Part shown: positions 11,740-24,720 of the stretch, piece by piece | How the letters are laid out: each line of letters opens with the position of its first letter | How positions within the stretch are numbered: position 1 is the stretch's first letter | Assembly (NCBI GenBank): GCA_037176885.1 | Contig: JAWWNJ010000247.1 | Location: forward strand, 1 to 64,000 | DNA from: Favolaschia claudopus | Taxonomy: Eukaryota > Basidiomycota > Agaricomycetes > Agaricales > Mycenaceae | Direction: 5' to 3' | DNA: 64,000 bases | Position numbers and translations under genes: made by a program | The notes under the pieces: model-generated | Told to the model about the DNA's origin: nothing | The model's database searches: none | The model's input: the letters and a program-made list of their open reading frames with translations, nothing else

Positions 11740-12462
11740 TTAATATTGCTGTCGTGCGCGTGTACGGATAAAATTCTTCAAGATCGGGAAGTCGGCCATG
11801 CTAGCATCCATCATGGATGTAAAGGGGTGGTCATGGTCGCGGAATTTCCCAATGATGATATTCCCTGCGCGTTGAAAGGTCAGTTGAGACAAATGAAATG
11901 CACTAGGTTCATGCCACACTGTACCTCTCCACGCATACTTTTCGTTGAAGTCGGCGCCTTGAAGATCACGAATGCTTTTGTTGATTGGGAATGGCATTCC
12001 GTCGCGAGAAACAGTGGGGTAGTAGACGATGTAAGGATTGGAAAATTTCCTAGACATGCCGTCTAGCGCGTCCACGATCTAGATATAAAGGTTCGACGAG
12101 GAAACACAATGATGAAAGGCCGGCATACAAAATATTTCCAGGGCTTTGAACTTCCGCTGCTCGCCTCAGCTATCTACGAAGTATATATCAGGACATAAAA
12201 GGAAGGAAAGAAGACATCCTTACGAAGTCCATGTGCGCCTCAGGATGAGGCATACGCGGACCAGGATTAGATCCATAGTGTGTTGGGCTACGAATGATAA
12301 GAACCCTTCTGAAAGGATGGCGAGGAGCTCTGACCTCGTCATGAGGTCTACGACAGACGGTGGACGGCCTATAGTCAAGTGAGGATCTCATTCTGCCAGG
12401 ATTCAAGGATGCTGACCGTCGCAGGGGAAGAAGATAGCTTGGTAGGGGACGAGTTGGTCCAT
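11740..12462 (-). CDS. short conserved protein of unknown function
   Basis: Starts at ATG 12462 (MDQLVPYQAIFFPCDG). It continues through GRPPSVVDLMTRSELLAIL, HYGSNPGPRMPHPEAHMDF, and NPYIVYYPTVSRDGMPFPI / NKSIRDLQGADFNEKYAWRG. After an intron it ends GNIIIGKFRD...TSMMDASMADFPILKNF. The splice inside AWRG|NIII uses gtacag...cgcag. I believe this is an Agaricomycete-wide small protein without assigned function. The frame is out by one base near 12290 (after EGSYHS), so either there is a missed intron or a one-base indel. No signal peptide or membrane segment. Confidence 0.6.
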
Positions 12463-12465
12463 TGT

Positions 12466-15226
12466 GGCAAACGTAGGTTGTAACACTAGGAAAGAATATA
12501 AAGCAGATAGGGAGACAGTATTCTCAGCAGTTGGCCATTCAGTTCAAGAGACCAGCCTTTTATGCGGCCAACAGAATAACAACGAGGCATATTGATTGTC
12601 CATAAATGGCTGCGAAACAATTGATTCTGGAACGGGGCTCAATTCAAACTGCGGACCGCGGCCGGTGAGTGAAGATACAGAACAAGATGTCGAAACGCGG
12701 GTGGAAGTCGGGGCCGCTAGTCAGTGGAAGATCGGCATTTGAGGGTTCGACCGACGACCGCAGATTCGACAAATGGATTTTGCAGGTTTGGACGCGCGCT
12801 GTCCAACTAGCTTTAAGCGCAGCGCAGCGTAGACACTGGGCAATGCTAGGGACATAAAAGGCAGATATAGAGTCACATTTTCCCAGATCGCAAAGTGCAG
12901 ATACAGTAGATTCAGACCATTCGAGAGGCGCCGAAGAGCCATAGAGTGGTCGTTGGACATCTTACCGTCGGCTTGCACAGTGTTCGTAGCTTGATCCGCC
13001 GCGGTTCTGTCCCAGGTCGACGCGCTCAAGGTCGAATGCACATCTTCTGAGTGTTGGTTCGCGTCAAGGGAGAGTTCCCGTTTAGGCATCTACTAAGCGT
13101 GGGAATCAACTAACTAACAAAAGCACTTCATGTTACACGACCACCCCTTCATAGATACAGAACAGCGAAGATCTCCTGGCTTCCCAATCGAGTTGGGTCA
13201 AAACTAGGTTCTTTTTCCTCCGCCACCGGGCTTGAATTCAATCATTGAATTATCACGAGTCAAGTTCATTCCCAAAATTTCGTGCAAGGCGTCTACAGCC
13301 CCGAATCTGTTTGACTTGGATGGCTTCGTGAACCCCGGTGTTCAATTGACTTCGGGAGCGCGCATGGCCATTCTTCGCCATGCCTTCCCGACTCGCATTC
13401 TATGCCACAGCACTGACCCCGATGACTCACTGTCCTGGCTATCTTATTCCTTTCTTGTGCGTCTGCATTTAGCGCTAATACGAGTGCTGCCGCACTCCCT
13501 GAAACGCTCAAGTGACTCGAGGTCCCCGAAATTTCCAACTCAGCCGCTACACGATTGATATGTAGGTCCATCCTCGCGCTCAACCGCCCTTTCTCTGTCA
13601 GCGTTGCGACTGGTTGAATGTTTCTCGACTGTTTGCTTGAAGGCCGAAGGCAAGAATTTTGGCGATGTGCTGCTTCCTGCCCGGCTTCTTCGATTGCCCT
13701 CGAACCGTCGTGGTCCAAGGACTCTGACATCGTTTGAGGGTTGTTCTCATTTGATCCCACTAGCTCGCTCTAAGATTAGTCTGAACAATCTCCGTCTGAA
13801 GGTCCGTGGCGCTTTATCACTGAGGATACCAGAAATCCATTCATTTCTCTCATGCGCTGCTCTCGCCTGGAGCTGGTGTGAAAAACTCTGATTGTGGAGC
13901 GACCGGAGAAGTGACTTACTCGTTCAACTACTTGTCCATTCGCTCTATGACGGCTACCAGGGATCTAACTCGGGCAAATACCTTCTGTGAAAGCAGGGTT
14001 GGCATATTCTATCCCATATTCCACAATCTTGACATATCGCGAAGCCGAAGCCAGGTCAGAGTCGATTCTAAGATGTTTTCTTCGAGGGCATTGAATTTGG
14101 CAGCGGTCCTCCGAGTAGGGTATGACGTCCTTTCGTCGCCACGTTCAGCTCTTCCAACGTTTGACAAATTCGCCTGGCTGTCCTACCATTATCGGATACA
14201 GCTCTTCTTTGGGGCACTGAAAAGTGGGATTTTGACGGCCAGCTTCTTGCTCCGCTTCTGAGACAGACTGACGGACACTGAGGCCGACCCACTGGCAAGC
14301 CCCAGAATTCGACGTTTCCCGGTCTCGACAGCGAAAACTGCCGCCAAGTTCCTCGTGCAGGCCGGTGAGTTTCTTGCTATTGGCAGCCCCCCCTATTCGG
14401 TCTCCGGCGCTGATTCTGGCCCTGTATACAGCACTGCCATTGATATCTGGGCGCCCGGTGAACGAGACCGGTCGAGTTGAAATTCTAGCATGCCCGAATC
14501 TATCATCTGGCGCTGGTGTTGAACTTGAAGTATGCAATCTTGGTTCAGGATTCAGATCTTGTCCCGGACAGAAAGCCTTTTGTCGCTCTCGAGTCTCGAG
14601 ATTGTTGACAATAAAGAGCAGGGTCCAAGCACAAGATGCTTTTGGCTAGGGCAACAACTCATGCAGACCTTCGCTTCTCCGGAGCTGTTGTGTCAGGGCA
14701 CCGAGTATACAGCTCGCTGTCTCAAACCGTCAAAGGTATTATCAGGAAAATGGAGGATTTCGGGGTTTGGTAACCTGCGGTCTTGGGGATCGAGGCGTCT
14801 TCCACCCATCGGTGGTCGCAAAACAAGAATTCGGTCAGTCAGGCTTGCGGTGTATCCCATTTAGAGGGTAGAATGTCAATCCAGCCTTCAATGCTAGATT
14901 ACTTCTGTAATCATCCCAGAGCTTTGAATTCGCAGCGAGCACATTCCGAGTCACGAGCCTTTCAACTCTTGTCCGGTTGAGGGAGAAAGAATAGAATCCA
15001 GAGAGGGTGGTGAGACGTAAAGAGTTCTGAAGTGTTGTCGGCACAAGAAGAAAAAAGCAATAAATTGTGAGCTCAGATGGTAGAGTCAGAGCTGAGGAGT
15101 GCACGCGTGGGAATCAACACCCACACCAACACGGTTTCGGCTAGGAAGTCCGAAGTGGACTCGACACGTTCAGTCGCCGCGTCTGCAGCCCTCTGTACAG
15201 TACCCCCACCGACGTCGACGGCGCCA
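12466..15226. other. gene-poor interval with no recognised gene
   Basis: About 2.8 kb before the nucleoporin gene. It contains scattered open frames of 60-155 codons on both strands. The two longest minus-strand ones (12721-13089, ATG start with a hydrophobic stretch ENVTLYLPFMSLALP; and 13293-13760, Ser/Arg-rich) show no domain I can name. No transposase, reverse transcriptase, terminal repeat or RNA gene was seen. Most likely spacer or old decayed sequence; the last 150-200 bases must include the nucleoporin promoter. Confidence 0.4.
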
Positions 15227-18200
15227 ATGGACAACGGTCTCATCGTTGCTGCGCAGCTTTCATCTCTTTTCCCTTCCGTTCAGGCCACCTCTGTTCCTAT
15301 CCAAACCACCCGCCATACTACCTCCCTTCCCCCCGTTCCAGACGCGTCCGATCCATCTACAGAGCATGCATCGTACTCCTCTGTTCTTCATACACCCGAT
15401 ACTGGCACCATTCTTCTCCGTGTGCTTCACAGTGGCCTCATTTTAGAACTCGTTTCCCTTTCTACAGCTGTCCATCCCGTGCGCTTCGTCTTCCCAGCTC
15501 TGGTTCTGCCCTCTCCCGCGGTATTTCTATATGAAACGGAGCTGCATATTGTAGCCGTGACCAATGCTGGCTCTCTGTATCGCGTCGTTATTCCGCTCGA
15601 TGGTGGCCTCGATTTGTGGCAGCACCAAACTCCCCACATATGGACGCGCGAATATCACATCAAGAATTTTTCTGGGATCAACAAAGGCCTTGTTCACGTT
15701 CAAGGGACGCATTGCGTTGTGCTGAGCCTTCCGAATGGAGCCATCTTGCGGTTGGAAACCGAATTTCTTGCCTCAGATAGCAGTGATGGTCAGCCTGTTC
15801 TCAATTTTGGAATTCAGTGGTCAACCATCTGACTGAGAGCGATAGACGAGTGGACCGAGATGATTTATCAACACGGGTCCTTCTTATCGTCTCTGACATC
15901 CTTTTTGCCCGCTCTTGCCTCGACTCCTTCCGGAGGCTCAGAAATAATATCAATCGCTACCCACCAGTGGCCAACTGACGTCGGCCATGTTTGGACTCTT
16001 TCTCGGGACAGAAATCTTAGGTTTTGGAAAGCTAAAATCGGCTGTGTTGCCACCAAGATGCTGTCTCTACTTCCTGGAAGAGAACCTACGCCCTTGCCGG
16101 GAGGCGGTCCGGCTCCACATATCTTACTCGAACCAGAACCCCAGACATTATTGCGTGTCTTTTCCACTCCCGCCAATGAAGACCATATTTACGTGCTGGC
16201 CTTCGTCCCAACTCCGTCTTCGCCCGCTTCTGGAGGCAGTTTCCAACTCATTGGAACCATTTCCGATCAGTTCCACGACATTGGAACCATTGAGTGTTCG
16301 AGACAAAGTGCCCACTGCCGTCTTCAGGACTTCATGGTCATCGCCGACGTTTTGTACACGTTATGGGATCGCCAAGGGCAATCTATGGTTGAAAGAACCA
16401 TCCTCAACACCGCCGATTTCACCGAAAACGACTTCCATGCACTTCCGTGGAACACTTCCTCGTATGCAACGGAGCCAGAACTCACGCCGGCCTACCTTGA
16501 GGAACTCCTTATTTTGCCTGGCTCCATGCCCGACAAGTTTCTGAGAGCCATCATGCGGCCTGGGATGTTCTCTGCACTCACTCTTCGAACCGCTATAGAG
16601 CAATACTCGGATAACAGTGCTTCGTTTGCGGGCCCCCCTCCCCCTCAGCTGAACACTTTGTATGATTCCGTCGCGGAAACTATAGCCGCAGTAGTTGGCT
16701 GCACCGTCACTCTCAACCGAGATCCACACACTGGCGCATTGCAACACACGAAGTATTGGAGCGCTCTGAAACGTGACTGGGAAGGTTTTGTCGCTCGTTG
16801 CCGCGAATTAGAGCGTAGTGCTCGCTGGCCCCTGGTTCTCGGCGCCAAAGGACAGGGCGACATCATTGTCGTCGAGCGGGAGCGAGTGGGGTCGCTCGTG
16901 GCCGAAGATCTAGCCGTCCGGCTTAGGAGAAATCTCGAAGCAGATCGACAAATCGACTCGCCGCATGAGATCTTTGGCATCTTATGGGGTCTGCAAAGTA
17001 AATTGGGCACGCAGTTTATGCTGAGTCTGGAGAGCCGGCTGATCGATATCCTTCATCAAGAGATCGCGTTCTCTTTCTCCGATATCATACAAGATCAGGT
17101 GTTACGAGTCAAGTTTGGGGAGACGCTGGACGACGGAGCGAAGAGCTGGATGGCAGGACGGTTACAAAGCATAACTGACATGGACAGCGCGATTCGAAGC
17201 GCTCTCGATGTCATCGGCGGTTTTGAGTCTGATGTCAAGAGGGAGGAAGACGAGGTGGAACTACTTCTACCTCCTCCCCAGTCGGATTGGTCGCGAGCTT
17301 TGACAGCGACCTATGTTTCCGTGACTGTCGCCGCCAGATACGATTTGTGTCTAGCTCTATTGACCCTTCTCTTCTTCCTCGCCGACCAACTGGATGACTG
17401 GGATCCTGCTTTACTGGCGGAAGTGTTTGCGGTGTTCCGAGGGATCGCAATGATGCGATACTTGACGAGACAGCCTGCTGGCGACCCAAGTGGCTCCACC
17501 CCAGCTGCTGAAGACATCGCTGCCGACGATGTCATCATGCGCTTGCGGAACATGCAGGTGTCTCGAAGCCTTCGCGGCTCCCATTTTGCTCCCACATATT
17601 CCTTGATACATCGTCTGCTACTTGCGCAGATCGATGATCCTGTCGGTCTACCAGCGTCAGCTCATCGCTTCCTCGATTCCACAGGTTTATTACGGTCAAT
17701 ATCGCCCGCGCACGCAACCCAATACGAGATACTGTTCTGCGAGCGTCTCAGAGCTCTGGGATACTACGAGACTGCTCGAGAAATCATCTCCTGTCTACCT
17801 CGAACCGCCGGTGTCACTTACATTCAAGCAAGACTGTGGCTGAACATCGGTCGCCCTGACGACGCAGCCTATCTATTGGAAAAAGTGGCCGGCGCATTTG
17901 GTTAGTTTTGGCAAGGCGGAACTATCGCTCGCGATTGACATATCCTAGGACCTGATCAGGCGTTAACGCAAGAAGACCACGATGCGCTATCCGCCGTGCT
18001 CCCTCCAGCCGACCCCTTTGACACAGTGTTCTTTTTCTACTTGCACATCGCCAAACTCTTCAAAATAGCCTTGCTAGTTCAACATGAAGTGTTTTTCACT
18101 CAGTTGGCTCTATCAGTTGCTCCACCAGACGTGGATACTTCGTCACTATGGCATACCATCATCAAAGGATACACTGACTTGAGCTTGTACGACGATGCTC

Positions 18201-19737
18201 ACTCTGCCTTGATCGCCACGCCGTACGAAAAATTGTTGGTCCTCGTCCTTGCTTTGTGCAGTTTGCGGTCCTCACTTGTTTTTACAGAAAACGAGACTGC
18301 GTTGGTCAACTCGTGTATCGGATGTGCGAAGACAGTGCCATAGAAAAGCTCGTGTCTTTCAATTTCCCTGGCTTCGCAGACGAGGTTGAAGAAGCACTAG
18401 CGTTTAAAGCTAGAAATGTGGATCCACGCATTCAACCGAGTTATTCTCGCATCCTTTACTCTTGGCACACCTTAAGAGGGAATCACCGCAACGGTAACCG
18501 TTTTCAGTCTGCGGTTTTATTGACTGAGTCCGCTTTGCAGCTGCCCTAGTCATGTATCAACGCGCGAGAAAACTCCAAGATTTGATTGCGTCGGATATGT
18601 CGTTGGCCGCAACCTTGGAGGCGCAACAGAAAGAGGCCTATCTTGTCGCGATCAACTCTTTATCATTAGTTGATCAAAAAAATGCGTGGTTCCTCTTACC
18701 TGTATTGGGCGCGGATTCATCCCGCGAGGTCAGCCTCGTCGTTGAATGCTTTCCCCCAACTCATTGTTGAACAGCATCCTCACAAGCGACGACGCTTATC
18801 TAAGCATATTCCCGACTCAAAATTCACTCCGGGCACGCATAATTCGGAGATTATGACTCTATCTGAGATACAATATGAGCTTGCGCTTCTGACTGCCCGG
18901 ATGGAAATAGTTCAGAGAGAACCTGCATTATCTACGTTCACAGGTACGCGTTTTAATTGTATGAACGCTTCGCGTCTAATTGCCTCAGATCTTCCGCCTG
19001 AGTCGATAGTACTGCGCTTTGCGCAGTCCAACAAATTCAACCTCGCCATGGCCACTGCAAGCAGTCTCAAAGTGGATATGACAGACTTGTTCGCCCACCT
19101 AACGACTCAATGCTTGCGCCTGTCGCGCAATCCTGACGCGGTTATGTATGCATGCTCTCAAGCCACATTATTTTTGAGGCTCTGACTCTTTTTGGCAGTC
19201 AAGAGGACAACTCAGATTGGTTACTAACGGATAAAATCTCGTCCTGGCCCGGGACAGCAGCAGACCGAGGCTGGAGATTCCTACGACAATCACTGGACAG
19301 ACACGACGGCCCAATTACGGACCATAAATACACCAAAATAACACTGGAAACCATTCTGGGTCTTCAACGAACATCACCGCCGCCACCTTGGCTGATCCAC
19401 TCGTTAGAGGAGCATCATCCCGAATACCTGATTCGCGTGAATCTCCGATACGAGAATTTCGACCAGTGTATTGCCCACATCTTTTCAATGATCCAAAAAG
19501 TCCAGGTTCTCTCCAATTGTGCTTAGTGGTATCACTGACAATTCTGGACAGGCAGACGCGCGCTTGTCTCGAGATCCGGCCAAGCATGCTGCATCGACAT
19601 GGCTACCATATACCCTAATCGACCAGGTGTTAGTCGCGGCCACCGCCTCTGACTCTCCACCCGCCAGCCTGTCCAGACTACGGACAGAATTATCCAACCG
19701 CGTGAAGCGCATGCAGAAGCACAGCACCTTCAAGTGA
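15227..19737 (+). CDS. NUP120: nucleoporin Nup120/Nup160
   Basis: Scaffold component of the Y-shaped (Nup107-160/Nup84) complex of the nuclear pore. Nine exons (15227-15788, 15846-17900, 17949-18234, 18288-18493, 18541-18728, 18775-18943, 18989-19145, 19199-19499, 19552-19737) give an intact 1369-residue protein, the normal size. The N-terminal third is the beta-propeller of the Nup160 family, with strand blocks such as LRVLHSGLILELVSLS and HQWPTDVGHVWTLSRDRN followed by LRFWK. The rest is the alpha-helical stack. MDNGLIVAAQLSSLFPS at 15227 is the preferred start; an in-frame ATG lies 150 bases upstream at 15077, but that extension looks like leader sequence. No frame breaks, unlike its upstream neighbours. 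Confidence 0.92.
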
Positions 19738-19989
19738 AATTCGGAAATCCGCAGCTTTTTTCTTCGAATTGGAGGGTATGCTATGGTACAATGTATAGCG
19801 GCTACATAAGTACAGTCGCGCGGCTGACGACAAGAAGGCAAACGAGATAGCGAGCAGCAGAGCAGGCAGGAAGGCATTATCATAGCGCGATTGAGAGGGA
19901 GAACAGGTACATTACTTTAAATCCGGCCAAGGGGTAACAGGACCACCCAAAATACAAAAATGAGATTGAACGCCGTGTATCAGTTGATG

Positions 19990-22827
19990 CTATGGGGGGC
20001 CCGCAGGCAGATGTCGGCTTGGGGCCTGTTCTGGGCGGAGCACATCTAGAAATTGTGTCCATTCTCCATGCCCAAAACCAATAGCCGAGCCCCATACCGC
20101 TTCCTCGTCGGCTGGTTGAGGGTATTGAGAGTATCGTTCTCCGCCGCCGTTGTTGTAAGGATGCTGTAATGGCGGGGCTCCATAGTGCGGAGCATATACC
20201 CCGGGTGAAGACAAAGACCCGATCGGTTGCGGATGCGGCATAGTCGTCGGGGACCCCTGCGACGGCGAACGCAGGTCGGGGGATTGCGTTGTGTAAATGG
20301 GAGGTGCGTTTCTCACCTGCGAAATGTTGTGTATTCCATCGTACGGCAGCGCTTGCACGGTGTGCATCGGCGGGCTGACTGAGTTCGAGTTGGACGGGGA
20401 GCTTGCGGCCCCGCGTCCTCCTGGAGACTCGCCCATCCGTCGAAGATCATGCGAATCATGATACGGGAACGCCAGCTTGCGCACAACGCTCAAGATTCGC
20501 GCCTTCTCCTTCTCACGCACCTCGAGAGTTTGCATAGGAAATTCGGCGGAATACAAGGGAGAGAGGGATTGAAGAATGTCATATCCCTTGTCCGCGACGG
20601 CTACACCGCGCGACTGCTCTAGCGTTGTCAAGGCCTTGCGGATACTTGCACGAAAGAGGTTTGCTCCTGGTTGGTCTGGATTCGCGATGAGCTGGAACGA
20701 GAAGAACATGGCCGCAGAGAAGCAGTGGAAAGGACCCCAGTTCATGTGTCCGGGCACCGACAACGCCGTGCTGGTAAGAAAGTCCGGACGAGACTGGGCA
20801 GTCATCGTAATCAGTCTGTCGGCGGCGTTGACGGCGATCTCCAGACTTTGCGCAGATTTGGGAACGTCGCCGCCCATTTTGGACGAGTTTGCGCTCGCAT
20901 TGGCGTATGGGCGGTGAAGCGTGAAGCGGATATGGTAGTATGACGTGCGCACAATGACACTTTGCACGCCTAACCGTCTAGTAGCTGGGTTCGAAGACGC
21001 CAGGTTCCGCGCAAGGCGGTATTCATCGAGATCGAGTTCGGGAGGGAGGTTGTCCATCCATTGTGTCAACGCCCGATCGTTAGCAAGGACGCTATCATAG
21101 GGAACAGGTCGCACGGATACAGCATCTGAGAAAGGGTTACATCCGGGTCTGCAAGTACTAGAGAAACACTAACCGTCCATTATATCGCCCAAAATGAAAG
21201 CCAGCCTGAATAGTGCGATGTTCGGTAAGTAAAGTCGACCGGTCTTATCGACATTTGGGTCGCAGTACGATGGGAGCTGTGTGTCGAAATGGTGCGAAGA
21301 AATTGTTATCGGGCGCCCGAACATGAATGCCTGCCAACTGGAAGAGAAATGAACTCCAAAGGCCCGACGGTGAGCAAATGAAAGCACCGTACCGTTCGAG
21401 AAGAACTATATGCCACCACGCCCATCTACGACGCTCGGCAACGTCTCTGTGCATCCTCCATTTACCCGGATCGCGATGGAGACCCATGGCGGTCCCAATC
21501 GTGACGATCTCGCCTTTCGCATGCCAGATCTCTTCCCCTTCCCGCTTCAAGGTAGTGAGATAGTTACAGCGGATTAAAAGGAGCTCGATGAGGTCCAGGC
21601 TGTATGTTTTCGTATCGGCCTGGCGACGTTGGAGCGCGGTTGTCGACACTTCGAAGAACTTGAGTCCTAGCTCTTCATGTGTCTCCTGGTAATTCTCGAG
21701 TAATCGGTGCTGAGTAGGCAGGTAATAGGAAGCTAGTGCCATGATGGCACATGCCGTGGCGAGGACTATACGGTCCGGAGAGGACCCATTTTTGTACCGC
21801 TCCCAATGGTGCATGAAACTGACCTGGTTGACGTGGCGATAAACCCAGTTGCAGTATTCAAAGTAGTATATTATGAGACCGTCGATGACGTCCACGGAGG
21901 GAAGCATTGCGAGGAGGTCCCGGTCGTATTCGTGTCCCATACTGGTATTCGGTTCCTCGCCAATGCGGTCCTGACTGGTGTGCCGACTCTCCGACTCCTC
22001 AGAGCTTCGACCATCGGGCTAGAAATTGGTGAAACAACGATACAGAAGCGATGCGGCGAGTCGGCATACCATGAGATGTGTTGCAGCACTAGTAGGTCCT
22101 GCATAGAGACCCCCTTGTGTGGAATTGCCGAGCATGCCCGGGGCGGTTGGAGGATGCAACTTCTCGGATATGTCGGGGTCTATGACCTCCTTCTTGGGCA
22201 CGACGGGAGCAACTTCGCTGCCCCGACGAGTGGGAGCATACGAGCGCGTCGAGGGAAGGACATACGTCTCGAGTAGGGAGATAGAGTGACGTAAGCGGGC
22301 GAATTCCTGGGCGGGATCGATACGCCTGCAAGCGCAGCACACCGCGAGCGTCAACGACGAATGTTTTGAGTCTAGTATTGAAGTAATTAACGCACTGATG
22401 GTCATCTCCGCGGGAGCTATAATCTCCTCCTTCGTGCCCTCGGGAATCCTGGTAGCAGCTAGCAGAAGTGCCTAGGAAGACCGACGCTCAGCAGAGACCT
22501 CTCAGTATGCGGCACCGAACTTACCACGCAGCACACACGATGAACATGGGCGGTTTCTGCGCACGTCGTGTTGGTCACTGGAAGTAGTCGAGAGTTGAGC
22601 AGAGATTGTTACCTGTCGCATTTGAGCTTGCTGTTTCTGCATGGCTCGCAGTTTATAGCCTTCCTGGCGCGCTTGGTAGGACGAGGCCCGTCACCATTCT
22701 GTTCACCGGACGAGCCGTTGGCGGGAGATGTTCGTCCTCGGACAGTACCTGTGCTGGATGTTTTTGTGGGCTTGGGCCGCGGAGCAACTGGAGAAGAGGT
22801 GGTTGACGGAGAACTCTCGTCAGGCAT
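19990..22827 (-). CDS. Zn2Cys6 fungal-specific transcription factor
   Basis: Seven exons (22613-22827, 22525-22556, 22396-22471, 22070-22325, 21393-22018, 21174-21337, 19990-21125) encode 834 residues. The N terminus has a basic stretch (RPTKRARKA) and the binuclear zinc cluster with cysteines at about 60, 63, 70, 76, 79 and 88, interrupted by two introns. The middle is the fungal-specific TF domain: ASYYLPTQHRLLENYQETHE, then GTAMGLHRDPGKWRM and VAERRRWAWWHIVLLERW, followed by FMFGRPITISSHHFDTQLP. The C-terminal 150 residues are Ser/Pro/Gln-rich low complexity, a likely activation region. A nuclear sequence-specific regulator; target genes cannot be told from sequence. It is transcribed divergently from STI1 across a long intergenic region. 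Confidence 0.92.
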
Positions 22828-24720
22828 TGGAAGCTATTTAGAGGCCGGGAAGAGGTGAGAATGGGCGAAAAGACGAGGAGCAGGTAGGAGAGACGGCGGG
22901 GGAGGTGGAGGAGGGGAGAAAGAGGAGGATTGCAGAGAAAAGAGCGCGAAAATCGCGAAGGACGGTGTAGGAGTAATATATTTGCGCGGTCGCACAATTT
23001 TGGTGCAAAAGAACCCGCTTCAGAAGATCCTTCAAAGCGGTGGCCGGGGTCAAGCGGACTCTCAATTTGCTGATGCGGTCACGTTCGGCACACACGCCCA
23101 GGAACACTCCCGACCCTCCTTGTCATTTAAAGCTTCCTATATTCCTTTCTTGCCCTCTACATCCGCCACAGAACCATCCGATTACCACAGTCTATACCAC
23201 ACACCCCGGTCCACCATTATTTCCCTGTCCAAATAACGCAAATTGAAAACCCTATCGCCAAAAACGCGTCCCGGCGCACACGGGACCTCCCATCCCACCT
23301 CGACCCTCAACGGACGCGCTGATCCCGACGGCAAAGATGCGCATTGGCATAGCTCAACCTTTTGTTATAGTTTACTGCCCCGGATTGAAGGGATCAACTC
23401 GAATCTGGAGAGTGAGGTGAGGAAGCAACAATGGAGATTCCCGCCAACAATTTCTCAGTAATTACCTCGCATCTGTCGCAACATTCGAAGCCGCCCATCT
23501 GGTTCTTTGCATTTCTGCAATGAAATAATGAGCGAACTCGTAGGTATGTGGCAATTAAAAAAACGACTGCCCGTCAACAGCGCGGAAAGAGCGAAGGCGA
23601 AGACCATCGTCACATTGCTGCTTAAGCTTTGGGGGAGAAACCCAGTTCACTGAAATATGAACGATGTGACGCGCTGGTTGTACATACCTCACGGCATCGG
23701 TTGCAGCCCGCGTAGTGATTTAGCGCAATCTGTCTAGCGCGAAGAATTTAGTATGCGGCCGCTTGCGGCATATGGGAGGAAGGTTCCGTTGTTGGACGGT
23801 TGGATGAATCATGACAGTAAACTTCTTCGAGCGCTCTCCGACAGACAGGGTGGGAGCCATGACGCTCAGTGCATAGAAAACCAGCGGAATTATCAAGTCT
23901 TTAGTTTGTATCAGGTCGTGTCCGTGGTAGAATGTGCTATGCATAGACAGTTAGTTACCTTATCCAGACAAAAACAGAAACCGAACAATTAGACAGTGTA
24001 CAGCGTTTGTTGTACCCACGGTTGTGTCTCAAAAAAGGTATAGTTCGTTCAGAGCAAGTGAATTTCCGAAAAACAATCCATTTATCTGGTCGGGGGTAAC
24101 AAAGGAAGCGACGGGGAGGAAACGGCCGCGGCGGGATAGTGAGGCCCCCGGAAAAATGAGAGACCAGCAGTAGAATATGACGAGAGATAAATTCCACGAT
24201 AGCAAGCTGTATGTAGTTTGGGCGAATAGCAGAGAGTGTGCAGAACGACGCGTCGGACGCGCAGCCGTCGATTCCAGAATAATTCCAGCAAGGCAGCCGG
24301 TGAGTTTATGAATACTGGTCGGCCAGAGTCGATTACAAGCGGCGATAGTCTCCGTCTGCGCGGTGAGAAGACCTCCCTCCATACGACTCACAAAGATGCG
24401 GAAGCCCGAATCTTTACGGACGATTCACGCGTCTCCGTCGCGTTTTCGAAGATTTGCGGCAGACAGTAGTCATCGTCCTGAGAGTTTGAGACAGTTCAGA
24501 TTTGTCAAGCAGGGCGATAAAGCCATCCATAGCATCAGACTCCCTTCAAGTCGTCTGTCCCCAGTAGACTAGCCTCCGCCCAAGAGAGAAGAGCAAGGGA
24601 GCAGAGAAGAAAGAAATTCGCCGCGTGACCGTGACGCGACGAAATATCCAGAATGTTCTTTCGCGTTTTTTGTATATTACTGCCATCTAGCTCACCGTAT
24701 CGCCCTTCAACGATACACCC
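22828..24720. other. long divergent intergenic region between the Zn2Cys6 factor and STI1
   Basis: About 1.9 kb without a supportable gene. Short open frames on both strands (up to 120 codons) lack domains and exon structure. The part next to the factor (22,850-22,960) is strongly purine-rich on the plus strand, consistent with a pyrimidine-rich leader of the minus-strand gene. The part next to STI1 has a heat-shock-element-like site. Confidence 0.5.
24651..24661 (+). promoter_or_regulatory. putative heat-shock element upstream of STI1
   Basis: The sequence gaatgttctttc contains a head-to-tail GAA-nn-TTC unit about 65 bases upstream of the STI1 start codon, with further GAA units in the preceding 50 bases. 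Hsf1 controls Hsp90 co-chaperone genes in yeasts. Short motif, so chance occurrence is possible. Confidence 0.4.

Noticed and set aside
12715..12760. gggttcgacc, resembling a tRNA B box
   Set aside because: The supposed A box is only about 27 bases upstream and no anticodon stem can be formed.
15066..15120. tRNA-like start (gagctcagatggtagagt resembles a D-arm/A box)
   Set aside because: No B box, no T-arm and no acceptor-stem pairing follow within tRNA distance.
24029..24391. 120-codon minus-strand ORF with hydrophobic residues
   Set aside because: No start context, exon partner or domain; lies in the promoter region between divergent genes.
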